NCBI GenBank assembly: GCA_047495785.1
Contig: JBLDXI010000003.1
Span: 2,046,001 to 2,110,000 of the forward strand
Length of the DNA: 64,000 nt
From: Lepidodermella squamata
Taxonomy: Eukaryota; Gastrotricha
Reading direction: 5' to 3'
The position numbers and the translations under genes were made by a program. The notes under the pieces were generated by a model. That model worked only from the letters and a program-made list of their open reading frames with translations, was not told where the DNA came from and made no database searches. Within the stretch, counting starts at the first letter, position 1; every line of letters begins with the position of its first letter. Shown here one piece after another: positions 53,252-64,000 of the stretch.

Positions 53252-55335
53252 TTTTATTAAAAATGTGATTCTGTCCATAATCGAGGATGACTTACAGACT
53301 TTGAAACTCGATGTAATATGATAGTCCCGAAGAAACTAGCAAAATGCGGTACCGTGTACGATGCGAATTTCTGCTAATTAAATTCTTACAAAAGCCTACG
53401 TTGCCTGCGTCAAAGCGAACGCTACACTATCGGCAGGTCCGGAAAAATGTGCATCCAAAGCTATCTCTGTCTCGATCTTGTAATTGGAATGAGTAGTTCT
53501 ACATCACACGGTACGCTCTCCGTCGGTCGGGTTCAATTATTTTCACCGCGCAATCGTCGCAGCTAAAATTTCGTTAAGGATTACTTTTTTGCTGAAGCCA
53601 TGCAATCCCGTGAGTGTGTATAAAACGCAGGATTCTCAGGATAGGAAAGCGGAACATCACACTGATCAGAACTCTACATTCTATACATTCACTTCGTCAA
53701 CATCTGCTCAAATGAGGATTTCTCCCTAAAACGTGGCTCCCACTGACCCCTCCGGAGTGATATCAAGTGAAGTAGTTTTACCCATAACTCGCCTATAACT
53801 ATGATTGTAAACGGAGGTTGATGTAAGAATCAAGTAAGGCGATTTCAGATATGAAGGTTCAGATATGAAGGAACCATCGAAGCTTGGTGGGTCATTAGGG
53901 CTGTAATGGAAGGACTTGATTGACCGATCGACCTAACAGTCACCTCTGCAATCTTACCAGCGAAAGCAAGCCTCCGAAATAGATTCGTGCGATAAATTGG
54001 CAGTAGACGGAGTGACAGAACGCCGCACGTCCACAGCAAAAATAACTTTTGCTGATGCGCAGACAATAAATTAAGTTACGAATGAATGCAAAATTAATTA
54101 CCACATTAAATGATCAGCAAAAATGAGAATCTTTGCTATCTGATTTCATCAATCAGCGGATGAAACTTGGAAAAAAAGGAAATTGATCGCGTTTAACAAT
54201 TATATTTTTTGTAAGATATCGTATTATTGCACGATAGAATATATGAGCTGCGTATAAGACATCATGAGAATTTGAATATTTGATGACAACTGTGGTTCAA
54301 TCATTATTCAATCATGAATTGCAATTTCAACTTTCAGCCGATTAAGCACCGCCAAATAGCTTAATATCTTGCCAATTGCCAATATCAAATAAATCCCTCT
54401 TTTTAACAGGTTTTTTAACTAGGTATCGCTCAATACCTGAAGAATGCGGGAAGATCGTCGTCGTCGGTGCCGCCAAAATTATTCTCTCCAAGCTGTTTAA
54501 TTTTGAGATGAATCCAAAAACAGCTTTATTTTCGAAATTGTCAGTAAAAAACTTGGGGTAGTTGATCATGGCGGATCGAATGGCGCCGGCCATTATCACC
54601 CGTGATGCACCGTTTTCGCGCCATCGAGACATGGTTTGGACGTTGGGCATAATACTGTTTTGTACTTCTTTTTGTGTTATGGTTTTTTTTACAGAGGGTG
54701 GTTCGTTTCCTCATGCACACACCCATTTTTTAAGCTATTTTATTTTTAAGCGTGAAAAAGAGGCATCAACATCGCCCTGCTGTGGTTCGATTCCTTATGC
54801 ATATGCATCTATTTTTTCGGCGATTTTTACATCACCATTTTGCTCGCGATTGAGTGATTCTTTGCTAGACATAATACTTTTGGTGCCCTTTCGAACTCAT
54901 GCCATGGACATAATACTATTGATTCTGCCGACAAAGTGACCTAGCAAAGGCACAAAAGTGGACATAATATTTTTTATCCCTGGCGAATTTTGAGATGCGG
55001 TTTTCAGAATAATGACCGGCGTTAAATTCTGAGCCCGAAACTGTAGAAAACTCATTTTCGATTTTTCATGGAGATGATACGACGATATGGAAACAATCAA
55101 GTATTTCACTGCGGCTTGCTCAACATCGTATTAATAGTAACGGCAAATTCGGCCAAAAAATTTGGTGTGAATGCCCTGCGGTTTTAGTTGCGACGGAGGA
55201 AGCTAGACCGAAAAAATTAGAATACCGTAAATGCTGTAATAGTAGCTCATTGGCTAATTGTAGCCCACTCCGATTAGAAGATCATGCAAACAGCGATACA
55301 TTTCGTCGTCGGCTCGGAAAAAGTTCAACGTCCAT
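53252..55335. other. intergenic, no gene supported
   Basis: TATAAAA at 53617-53623 (plus strand) is followed 88 bp later by an ATG (53711) whose frame closes after five codons; this may be a promoter relic. Between 54646 and 54970 the motif CATAATA(C/T)T, usually as GGACATAATA, occurs four times. The short frames at 54342-54939 carry no recognisable domain. Confidence 0.35.
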
Positions 55336-56053
55336 ACTAAAGAAAAAAAATGGTCCGGATTCGGGGGATGCATAATTGATTATTACAAGCAATTCTGTCC
55401 GAATTCATACCCCTGGGGCCTGCTAATTCGGGGGGTTACCTCCGTAAGGTCCAAATGTAGGGGTTCAAAATTAATTATTCTCATAGGCATTCGGACCTTG
55501 GCAATTAATTAATGCAATTTTTGAAAAAATTGTCAATATTCAACGAATATTTTTATAGTTTTAAAATGTTATTTATATTTCAAAATTCAAGTACCTGGTA
55601 GTACCTGGTTGTACCAGGCAAAAGGTAACTGATGGCTCCGAGACACAATAAAAGTAACCGGGGACCGGGGTCGGAGATTCTCCACCCAGGACTACTCGGC
55701 AACCAGTGATACTATTACCCAGTTCGTTCCACGAAGTCTTACGAGTCCTATGTTAATCCAAGTGATTGTCTCGTGTGCCAATTTTTCAGCGAGTCGACCT
55801 TCGGTCATGAATACGACTCTGACTCGATGCCTAATTAGCATATGCACACGTGAAATATATGACTACAATTCTGGAGTTTTTAATTCAATTACTCATCCCC
55901 TAATAGCATACCGCCTAATTCGGGGGATGCTCGATTAATATGGTATGAATACATAGCTCTGAAAAAACAGCACTTTGCAACCCCCTAATTTTAGGGCCTA
56001 CCCCTGAATTCAGATGGAGCATCCCTTGATTTCAGACCATATTTTTTCCAGTG
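55336..56053. mobile_element. putative non-autonomous DNA transposon with imperfect TIRs
   Basis: The left end TACTAAAGAAAAAAAATGG and the inverted right end CACTGGAAAAAATATGGT match at most positions, and the similarity continues into TCnGnnnTCnnGGGATGC on both sides (about 35 bp, roughly 75% by eye). The interior has several copies of CTAATTCGGGGG and its variants and no coding frame. Target duplication is not clear. The class is unknown. Confidence 0.5.
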
Positions 56054-56640
56054 CACTTGGCTGTAAATGACGCCTTGACGGATTCGTGATCTTCTCATCG
56101 CGCTCTACAATAATTTAAAAATCCGGTTTATGGTTCCGAATAGTTAAAATCACGGTGAACGTAGCTGTTATTTTTTGTATTTTTCACAGCTAGGTAACGT
56201 AATAAAATCGTGAAAAAATTATTTGGGGTTTTAAATAAGAAGCAATCAATTCCATATATTAGGTCGAAATTGAAGCAGTTAATGCATGGTCCAAGTCGGT
56301 TCAATTAGGATCTTCATTCTGATACTTGGGGCGACCTTGGATGACTGTTTTGTGATTTTCTGGAAATTTTAAAGAATTCCGCCCACAAAAACAATGCAAA
56401 AGTAACTGATGAGGATTCAATCCTGAACCTTTGTGTAAGCACGAGGCGCAGTTGAAAAAAAAATCCAGCGAGGAGTCAGTGTTCAAAATCAATGCAAAAC
56501 CACTATCAAAGATTTGCGAAATTTCCACAAAAATCAGGAAAACAATCATCCAAGGTCGCTCATAGTATCAAAAGGTAGGTCTTGGCCTGAAGAATCTAAT
56601 TTCCCCAAAACCTCGTTCAATTGTACGGTGAAAATCAAAA
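56054..56640. other. intergenic, no gene seen
   Basis: AT-rich DNA with no supported gene or repeat. Confidence 0.35.
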
Positions 56641-56752
56641 GTTACGCACGGTCAGGAATTTGCTAAGTTGAAACAAAAAATATCTCACACGCGCCCGAAC
56701 TATTTTTAGCTCCAAGCTTGGGTTAAACTCAGCTAAAAATTTATACTTTGTA
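56641..56752. repeat. dispersed repeat, copy A
   Basis: Shares GCACGGTnCAGGAATnnGCTnAGTTGAAACAAAAA and a following hairpin-forming core (TTTTTAGC ... GCTAAAAA) with copy B at 59125-59212. Confidence 0.6.
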
Positions 56753-56914
56753 CCTTTGTGCCTTTGGGGTCGAATTTCGGAAAAAAAACGTGAACACAGA
56801 AAACAGCTTCTCAAAAAAAGTTAATAAATTATATATTTTTTATTCGAAGTGCACTATCATACATATTTTTTCATAAAATCGTGTTTTTCAGCCAAATGTG
56901 ATTAGGAATTGGGG

Positions 56915-56996
56915 TTAGGGGTTAGGGTTAGGTGCCAGGGTTAGGTTTAAAGTTTGGTTAGGGTTCAGGATTAAGGTTAGGGTTAGGGTAGTTCGA
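56915..56996 (+). repeat. degenerate TTAGGG (telomere-like) tract
   Basis: About 80 bp containing at least six GTTAGGG or TTAGGG units, broken by variants such as GTTAGGTG and GTTCAGG. It is too degenerate and internal to be a functional telomere. It may be an interstitial telomeric sequence or a simple repeat. Confidence 0.7.
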
Positions 56997-58320
56997 GTTT
57001 CGGGTTTCTACGAAGCTCGATTTTTGGGCCCTTGCGCTGCCCCAATAACCATTTTCATGCGGAAAAAATTGACTACGCTTCCGGAACCCCGTTTTTCTTA
57101 TACATAAACCGAAAACAAGTCATCTGGCATTCCCCTAATGTTTTCAACTTGAATTTTTCAGCTTGAATTTAATGAAAAAATACGTATGAAAGTTAATTTT
57201 GTGCACCCTTTTTTATTACTGAGAGAGCACAGTCAAGGTAAAACCCATGCGGAATTTCGTCCCAAAATCATCTTTTGTTTGGTAGTTGGTAGATACGAAG
57301 GGGGGTCACAAATCGACATTTGGGTTGCATGCTTATAATATTTCTAAAAATATATTATTACCCCCCAATCACTTTGGGGCTTGTGCCAAAAAGACGGGCA
57401 ATTTTAAACAACAAAAAAGATCGACAAATAGCGACAAATTTTCTCGTAAACAAAATATATGCACTCAAGCCTTTACTATATTTATTTATCTATGCCCGGT
57501 ATAGTTACTGTTGAGATGCCATACATCACAATTCTTGTGTTCACGTGAATATTTTATTAGGGGCCTCTTTTTCATCGCTTTCCTTTTTCCACGGCGATAC
57601 ATCGGCGGACTTCATAGCAGAATGGCTGGTAAATAATTAGGCACGCGCCACATTTTCTGAGGTTCAAAATAATCTATTACTGCTTTTTATGATATTATTT
57701 CCCGTGGTATTGCACCGCCACGTTTTAACCGAGGCCGAAGATCTATCACAATAGAGCTCTCAATTCGATAGCTTAAGTGCGACCGGATTTTTCGTCAATA
57801 AAAAATAATAATAATAATTGTCGCAAAGACGTTTTCCTTTTATGACGATCATTTTACTGCTGTGATTAAATTGGCTGTGCTTTGAATTAGCGAAAAACAA
57901 ATGACAATAAATTTGACCGACAAAAATTGTGGCACGCGTCTGATTATTTGCTGGTCCTTCATGTCAATAGCTTTCATATCACTGATTAGGTATCATTATT
58001 ATTACCATCATCATTGCCATTTACGACGACGAAGAGGCCGTTATAAAAGGAAAAAAATATATTCACGTGGACTCATGAACGCTGAAAAATATAGATTGGC
58101 ACAGGAAAAAGAAAAGCCAACCCAAAGCGAGGGTTATTTTCGAAGTTGTCATTATGGTGATGTCGACTCTAATCAACAAGGCTGGCTTTATTTGGCAAAC
58201 AAACCAGGAGCCAATAGCTCGGCATTAGCCGTGACCTACTTTTTGCCAGCCTCTTTTATTGCCATGATTATTTATAGAAATAGGTCAAAAAGCTCCATTT
58301 CGGACAAATATTGCCCAACT
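56997..58320. other. intergenic, no gene supported
   Basis: Several frames of 60-160 codons occur but show no domain. The longest (57901-58383) runs into the MITE at 58321, so its end at least is not native coding sequence. Confidence 0.35.
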
Positions 58321-58559
58321 TTAACCCTTTCACGGCGGAATTTTTTTCAGCCAAGCAAAAAAAAATTCGGTTTAAAATTTTAAAATGGATCGTACTCTGA
58401 GATGGGAAGTGATAATAAAATTTGAGTTTCAGATTCTTGTAGGCAACATCCGAAAGTAGTATTTTGCCAATGGGGATAGAAAAATTCGTAAAATTGATGG
58501 AATCGTGAATTATCAAAGTCGAAATTCCGACTTCGTCCTTCCCGCCGTGAAAGGGTTAA
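58321..58559. mobile_element. piggyBac-type MITE with TTAA termini
   Basis: A 239-bp element bounded by perfect 18-bp inverted repeats: TTAACCCTTTCACGGCGG at 58321-58338 and its exact complement at 58542-58559. The outermost TTAA on both sides is the target duplication typical of piggyBac-superfamily elements, whose ends usually begin CCC. The interior has no coding frame, so it is non-autonomous. Immediately outside, 58560-58597 is a separate hairpin (GGCGATAAAGA ... TCTTTATCGCC with one mismatch). Confidence 0.75.
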
Positions 58560-59124
58560 GGCGATAAAGACGAGGGAAGGTCTTCTTTATCGCCTGTAGT
58601 AAATTTATGTGTGTGAGATAGAGCTGAATTCGGTGAAATAAAATTGACTTAAAATTCAGAAAAATCTCAATTTTTTTGATTGAAAATTTGATCGAAGATG
58701 AAACTACAATCTTCAATAATTCAGCTGATAATGAGTTACGATTTTGGCAATTTAGTTTATATTCTTGGGAAACGAAGACGCCGAAGCTAGAGCAGTCGGT
58801 CGCATTAGAGCCTTGGCCAGCTTCAGTTATAAGAAAGCGGGTTGGACCATTAGGGTCGAAAAATAAGCCGACATTGCCTCCGATATACCAGTGGACCCGC
58901 AGCTATCCTGGTACCGGACTCGGCTGAAGGTTGGATTTTCTGGGTTTGAGCGATTTTTATTTTCGGCACTGATCGCTTAATCTTGATTGAATGGTTCAAA
59001 GCCGTCACTACTATGAGACATTCAAAGTTGCTCCTGAAATTTTCTTTCCTATTATATAACGTCCGTTCAGTCATTTGCGAGACAACTATTCCGTTATTGA
59101 TAATCAGATATACGTAATCAGAGG
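58560..59124. other. intergenic with one hairpin
   Basis: Holds the GGCGATAAAGA / CTTTATCGCC hairpin at the left edge. No gene is supported. Confidence 0.35.
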
Positions 59125-59212
59125 TCGCGCACGGTGTCAGGAATCCGCTGAGTTGAAACAAAAACCCGAGCTATTTTTAGCCTCAAGTTTGGGTTCAAAT
59201 CAGCTAAAAACC
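59125..59212. repeat. dispersed repeat, copy B
   Basis: Direct-orientation relative of the 56641-56752 repeat, including the TTTTTAGC/GCTAAAAA inverted core. Confidence 0.6.
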
Positions 59213-60232
59213 AGGACAGCCTCAGATATTTTATAGGTGTAGAAATATTAATGAGGTGCTAATTAACAAATTTGTTTATTTTTTTTAATATGTTTTTGAT
59301 TTATCTCAAATTGACTGCTCGAAATTTCCCGGATTTTTTTGCGAGTAACTAAGAATGTCATAATTTTAACAGGTCTCGTGAATATATTCATATTCTTAAA
59401 ACCATGGCGTTACACCCGTTTCCGTGAGTAGACAGTCTATACCGTAACGCTGGGTAATTTTGGACAAGCTAAATTTGGACACTACGCCTTATCAGCTGAA
59501 TTCTGCTCGACCAGGAAGGTGAATAAAAATATCGGTAAAAATCCTCAGATTCCTTGAGAGTTGGGCTTTCCAATGGTACCAAATTCGAGGCATAATGGAA
59601 GGTACCTGTTTTCAACAAAAATTAAAAAGGTAGGATGTCTCTAAACGTTGATTTGGGACCCCCCTATTTCCCAGTCAATCTGAATATATCTCGACTTGAA
59701 ATTTATACCAGGAGCAACTGACGCCATGAACTCTCGACTGGCAAAAAAAGTTGACCTTTGTCGACGGGAATTCGGTACAGGTGACCCTAAAGTTTAGGCC
59801 TCACGTGGGGCAATTTTGGACATAATAAATGCGTTGAGCTAAAAATAGCGGAAAAAATTTTTAATCGAGTTTGGATGACGTCATCAGTTTCTTGGCACCA
59901 TGTGCGCATTTTTTTTCGGAATTTCAATACAAGTTTCAAGTTCTGCACGCATCCCGAAATTATGAATATGCTAATGAGGTGTCCAAATTTACCCCATAAG
60001 TGTCCAAATTTAGCCTAACCACGAACCATTTTTATAAAATCAAGGTAACATGGGAAAATTACCAAATTTTGCACAGAAATGTGAAGTGGCCCCCCCCTCA
60101 TGCCCTGAAATTTTCACGTGTGTATAATTTTTTCCTGATTTTCTAGACCTGAAAACCATGTTTTTGTCCAAAATAACCACCATTATGGTACTGATATAAT
60201 GTCTATGAAAGGGCATCATTATTGTACGCTTT
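59213..60232. other. intergenic, internally repetitive
   Basis: The motif GCTAAATTTGGACAC or parts of it appears near 59468-59482 and inverted twice near 59982-60014, suggesting a decayed element. No gene is supported. Confidence 0.4.
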
Positions 60233-60419
60233 GGGTGTGTTTTTTATTCTACCCGGAATTTCGGGAAGCTCAGGTGTAGGCGCCGGATGACAAATTTTTC
60301 GATGTAAACACCAGAGGTTTTCGGGCAATGAAGTCTTCTGCACAGCTCCAAAGTTTCATTTCAAGGTGAGCTTCAGAAGTGGACGACCCGAAAATTCGGG
60401 GCGAAAAAAAAACACACCC
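60233..60419. mobile_element. 187-bp MITE with GGGTGTGTTTTTT inverted ends
   Basis: The left end GGGTGTGTTTTTTATTCTAC is mirrored by the right end (complement GGGTGTGTTTTTTTTTCGCC), and the pairing continues through CCGGAATTTCGGG / CCCGAATTTTCGGG, for about 33 bp in all. There is no coding capacity. TTT flanks both ends and could be a short target duplication, but this is not diagnostic. Confidence 0.6.
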
Positions 60420-63388
60420 TTTCCAGCGAAGCAACAGCTTCATCTCGCACGTGCCCGAAATTAAAAAAAAACCTCAAACCTATTCCGCCGAGCGTTTCTT
60501 TTGCTTGTCACTGTGCTGTTGTTTACCTAACAAAAAAGAAGACGCATAATACCTAATCGCAGATGTAGACACCGGCGGCGAAATGCTGAGGTTGTTTATT
60601 TCACTCCGCCCAGGCGCTGTCTAGGACGCGGTTATAATTATCGGTAAAAATGCCCCATCTTCCAAGTTTTTTTCAAGAATCAGATTACCGCGGTTCACGT
60701 TTCATATTACTATACCTCGCTTTTGTCTGATATAATTATTCCCGAAAACGGCGAATTGGAGGTAGGAAGAAACAGACTACTGCGGTATACAATTTGGTCA
60801 GATTTTTCAGCAGTGACATGCCAGCGGAAATCAGAATAGCCATTCGAATTTTAAAAAAAATCACCAATTTTAAAAAAAAATTCAGATAAATTGTCACTTG
60901 CTCATATGCCACAGATAAAGTGCCTCGAGACGTAATTAAAAATGTAGGTGATAGAAAAAATATTTAAAATAATATAAATAATAATAGAATAACTCGAGAC
61001 TGAGCTTAAATATCATGCAATGCTCCTAAATGTCTCCGAAAACTTGTGCAGCCTAAATTTTACTGACCACGAAGTCGGAAAAAATTAGCTATTTTGAATG
61101 TAAATAAATGATCGAAAATCACGGCTGAATCGAAACATTGTCTTATTGGTTCATATTTCACTGCTCACTGCTCAATGATTACTTGTCATTGCTGAATTTG
61201 CCAGCAATTTCGGCTGAAAACACAATTCTAAGCGCCTCCTTTTTGTTTGCACTACAACAACATTTTCTCCATTTCCAGCCGCAAAATCGCACTGAACAAG
61301 TGAGGCAGCATCGGGTCGAGCGTGCTGAATAAGTGAAGCCGTACACGCGTAATAAGGGCGAAATAGATAAATCGATTTTTAAGGCTGAGGTATCGAGCGG
61401 CATTGTTGTTGTTTACTGCAAATGTACTTGGGCGTGCAATGCGAGCTCTGCTATGTTGGCTATTCATGAGAAAATAAATCGATAACTATTTTACGTCGTA
61501 CACGCATATTCTTAGTGGATTTTCTCATATTAACATGTGGAGCTCAGCACTATTTTGCGGGAAATTCGAAATTTTCGAGCGAATTTTTTCCCGACTAAGC
61601 CGATTTTTAGTACTGGAAAACTGAGTGTCCTGCGTTTTTTTTCATTTTTTTAAAGGTCATTCTGTAGCCACTGAAGTTATTTTGATCTCGTTCGCACCTT
61701 GGGCGAATCAGCGTTGCACAATTATTTTTTTAATTTGGCAACATTTTTTTTTAGGAATTTCAACTGATTTTTTAAATTAAACCTACTGAGAGGATATTAC
61801 TTCATCTTTTATCTGCGATTTAACAGAAGAAATAACAAACCGGAGGAAACCCGTAAAACCCGTAAAATCTGGTTCGATAATTTTACCCGCGGCTAGACAA
61901 AATTACTAAAATTAAATAATTAATAATTTTTATTTATTTAATTTTCAGGTAACTCATCCACAGTCAACTCATCCGAAATTTGAAATATAACCTGAGAGAT
62001 AGCGATGATAGGCACAAATATATTGCTGCTTTGTGTTGTCATTTCGAATAATGAGCCGCGTGAAAACAATCGATATTTAACTTTCGATTTTATTATATCA
62101 GCCGGCACTTGTGCACCCGATACAGAATACTACGAGAGCGTGCTACTTATGCTCGTAAACAAAGCTGGCATAATATATACGGATAAGTGAGGCGGAGATG
62201 GAGCTTGAAATGCTGGTCCTTGCGTTATTAATTACTCTTGTTGATCTAGTAGAAGTTCAGCGATACAAAAGCAAGTTTTTTGTTGAAGCAGTCGATTCGT
62301 CTACTTTCTACGGCACGAGTTTCATTTTCCAATGTTACAACATCACGCTTAGCTCGTTTCAGCCACGCGCCAATTTCGTTTAGCTTTTTCATTATTCATT
62401 CACTGCGCAGATCTTAGATCGCTTTTAGTTCTAAAATTCTGTTGAGTTCGAGCTGTAATTCTTCTCAAACCGCGATTTTGCGGCCACTTATAGCCAGCGA
62501 GTCTCAATTAGGCGTCCCATCTCTTGTTGCATTGCGTGCGGCAGGACGACTCTTTCGAAGCAAAATTAGCCTTAACCCTAAACCAAATAATAAATTAAAA
62601 AAAATCTAAAAAATGTCTCGCTTCACTCGCTGATTTCAGTTTTAAATTTTCCAATACTTTCGATTTGACAAAAAAAATCACGACGAAAATCATGATATTG
62701 AAATTAGGAATTCGATATGAGACCTGGGCGATTTCATTGTTCATAAATTTTTCATTCTAAAGTTGGTTTTGTCGCCAAGGTCAGAGGCCAGTCTCATGTT
62801 TTTACTCCCGAGCATGGTAACCCTCAAAATAACCCAGCAATCCAACAAACAAATAACGCACCAATCTTCCGCTTAAAAGCTTGTAAGTGCGGCCGGAAAG
62901 GTCGCCAGTTGGCCTCCATTTTGGCGCAATTTTGCGGCCGCAATTTTCAGCCACTATTTGGGGTTTTCCTACTTAGCCTCCCAGCTTATTAAAAAATTGG
63001 CAACAACAAAATTATAGAAGAATTCTCTCTCTATCGTATGCAAGTCCGGACTGCTTCCTCGTGATTTATGGCTAGGTAGTTTAATTGAAACCCACAGCAT
63101 CCAGTTCCTTAATTTCGGCCACGTTGACGTAGTAAAGCGTGAACCTGTGGTGTTTAAGTTAACGGAGCTTAAAATCTTCATTTTTGCGATCGCGGGATCG
63201 AAGCATCTTAAACAAGATTTGAAGCAGACAATGCACATTTCTTGAATTTCCTTGCCTTGAAACCTTTAGTGTCCAACTTTCGTCAGGCCGCTGAATTAGG
63301 AAATTAGCTGAAATTAGGGATTCCTTACTCTATTATACTTTGTGTTTACTTTATATTTCCAGGAGTTTATTGACTGCATTTCTTCGAT
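60420..63388. other. intergenic, no gene supported
   Basis: About 3 kb of AT-rich DNA. The frames at 61138-61467, 62005-62383 and 62969-63238 carry no domain and have no consistent splice partners. No TIR pair was recognised. Confidence 0.35.
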
Positions 63389-63432
63389 ATGGGAAATATT
63401 TTTTCCACCTGCCGCCGATCGAATGACGAAGA
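63389..63432 (+). CDS. probable first coding exon, N-myristoylation-type start (partial)
   Basis: ATG GGA AAT begins MGNIFSTCRRSNDEE and ends at a strong donor (GAG-GTAAGT type: exon GA, then GTAAGTTT). MGxxxS is the N-myristoyltransferase motif, and the nearby Cys and basic residues fit a lipid-anchored membrane protein. The upstream TTTCCAG at 63356-63362 could be an acceptor joining a 5' leader exon. The rest of the gene lies beyond 63433, but I could not place the next acceptor with confidence, so the gene is unidentified. Confidence 0.35.
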
Positions 63433-64000
63433 GTAAGTTTATTGCCGCAATAGAAATGCATCAAAATTACTTGTCTTAAATTAAGACACTGATGTTGTTA
63501 AATAAAAATCGCACGCAAACAGCATTTTTGTCACCAATTTCTTCACTCGAATCCCATTATAACAAAACAAAATGAAACTTTACCGAAGAACGCAGGGGCT
63601 ATGCTGGGATATAACTTGAACTTTCCGTATTTTTTCCCAAGTTGGGCTAAAACCGAGATTTTTCTGAAAACCCAATTACTCTAGGGCACTTTTCTAGAGT
63701 TTTCCTATATAATGTCTAATACCAATTGTAAAAAGTCCTTTTCGAATTTCAATGTGTCATCTGAATTGCGTTTTTATTCAAAAAAAACCCGCTTTTACAC
63801 TACGCCATTCGAATGGTAAAGGTTCGTTTTTCAACATGCCCTAACCTCGATTGTTCTCGATACTAACCATATTCAGGGAAACAGAGAATGAATTTTCGCA
63901 TGAAGTTAAAATTGTAAAATTAAGGTGGATATTTTACCCTCCTTTTCTCGTCTAGTTGAGTCTAATTGGGTCGAAAAATTGGAAGTTAACCTGAGATTTT
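63433..64000. other. possible intron or intergenic DNA to window edge
   Basis: No coding frame is supported. It may be intron 1 of the gene starting at 63389. Confidence 0.3.

Noticed and set aside
54784-54795. GGTTCGATTCC resembling a tRNA B box
   Set aside because: No A box, anticodon stem or acceptor stem could be folded around it.
54342-54939. Overlapping frames of 102 and 125 codons on opposite strands
   Set aside because: No recognisable domain and no exon partners; composition looks like chance.
57901-58383. 160-codon plus-strand frame
   Set aside because: It has no domain, its His/Tyr and Arg/Lys runs are low-complexity, and it ends inside the piggyBac-type MITE.
62005-62383. Two consecutive hydrophobic short frames
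   Set aside because: No splice pair joins them sensibly and neither shows a domain.

Overview
The window is metazoan nuclear DNA. Genes are split by very short GT-AG introns (41-65 nt is typical, a few reach 170-290 nt), and several products are animal-specific: a TRPN/NompC channel, class C GPCRs, a Sushi-Kunitz protein, an S1 protease and a SUEL lectin. The compact introns suggest a small invertebrate genome. A tardigrade or another small ecdysozoan is my best guess, but the sequence alone does not settle the phylum. I saw no bacterial operons, no CRISPR array and no convincing tRNA or rRNA gene.

The main content is an array of eleven GABA-B-like class C GPCR genes. Genes 1 (cut by the left edge) and 2 are on the plus strand at 1-7438. 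Genes 3-6 are on the minus strand at 7638-20637, and genes 7-9 at 34358-45448. Genes 10 and 11 at 45864-53251 form a separate six-exon subtype. Genes 1-9 are intronless or carry one tiny intron. Gene 8 has a single in-frame stop. Two pairs (1/2 and 5/6) share near-identical blocks inside otherwise diverged genes, as expected from gene conversion. A local, still-evolving array of secreted-domain/7TM receptors looks like a lineage-specific receptor expansion, possibly chemosensory.

Embedded in the array are: a small secreted PAN/Apple protein (2857-3302); a SUEL-type lectin (21089-21744); a 19-exon TRPN mechanotransduction channel (21858-29751) with a greatly enlarged, sequon-rich pore turret; head-to-head with it, a CED-4/Apaf-1-like NB-ARC ATPase with C-terminal ankyrin repeats (30851-33964); a Sushi-Kunitz protein (40375-41124); and an S1-family protease (41798-42668). 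The roughly 1.1 kb between the TRPN and NB-ARC genes holds a perfect RFX X-box.

From about 53.3 kb to the right edge the DNA is gene-poor. It holds a piggyBac-type MITE with TTAA ends, two other inverted-repeat elements, a degenerate TTAGGG tract and dispersed repeats. A probable first coding exon encoding a myristoylation-type N-terminus lies at 63389-63432. Exon models were built by eye and checked by reading phase; every multi-exon model sums to a multiple of three.
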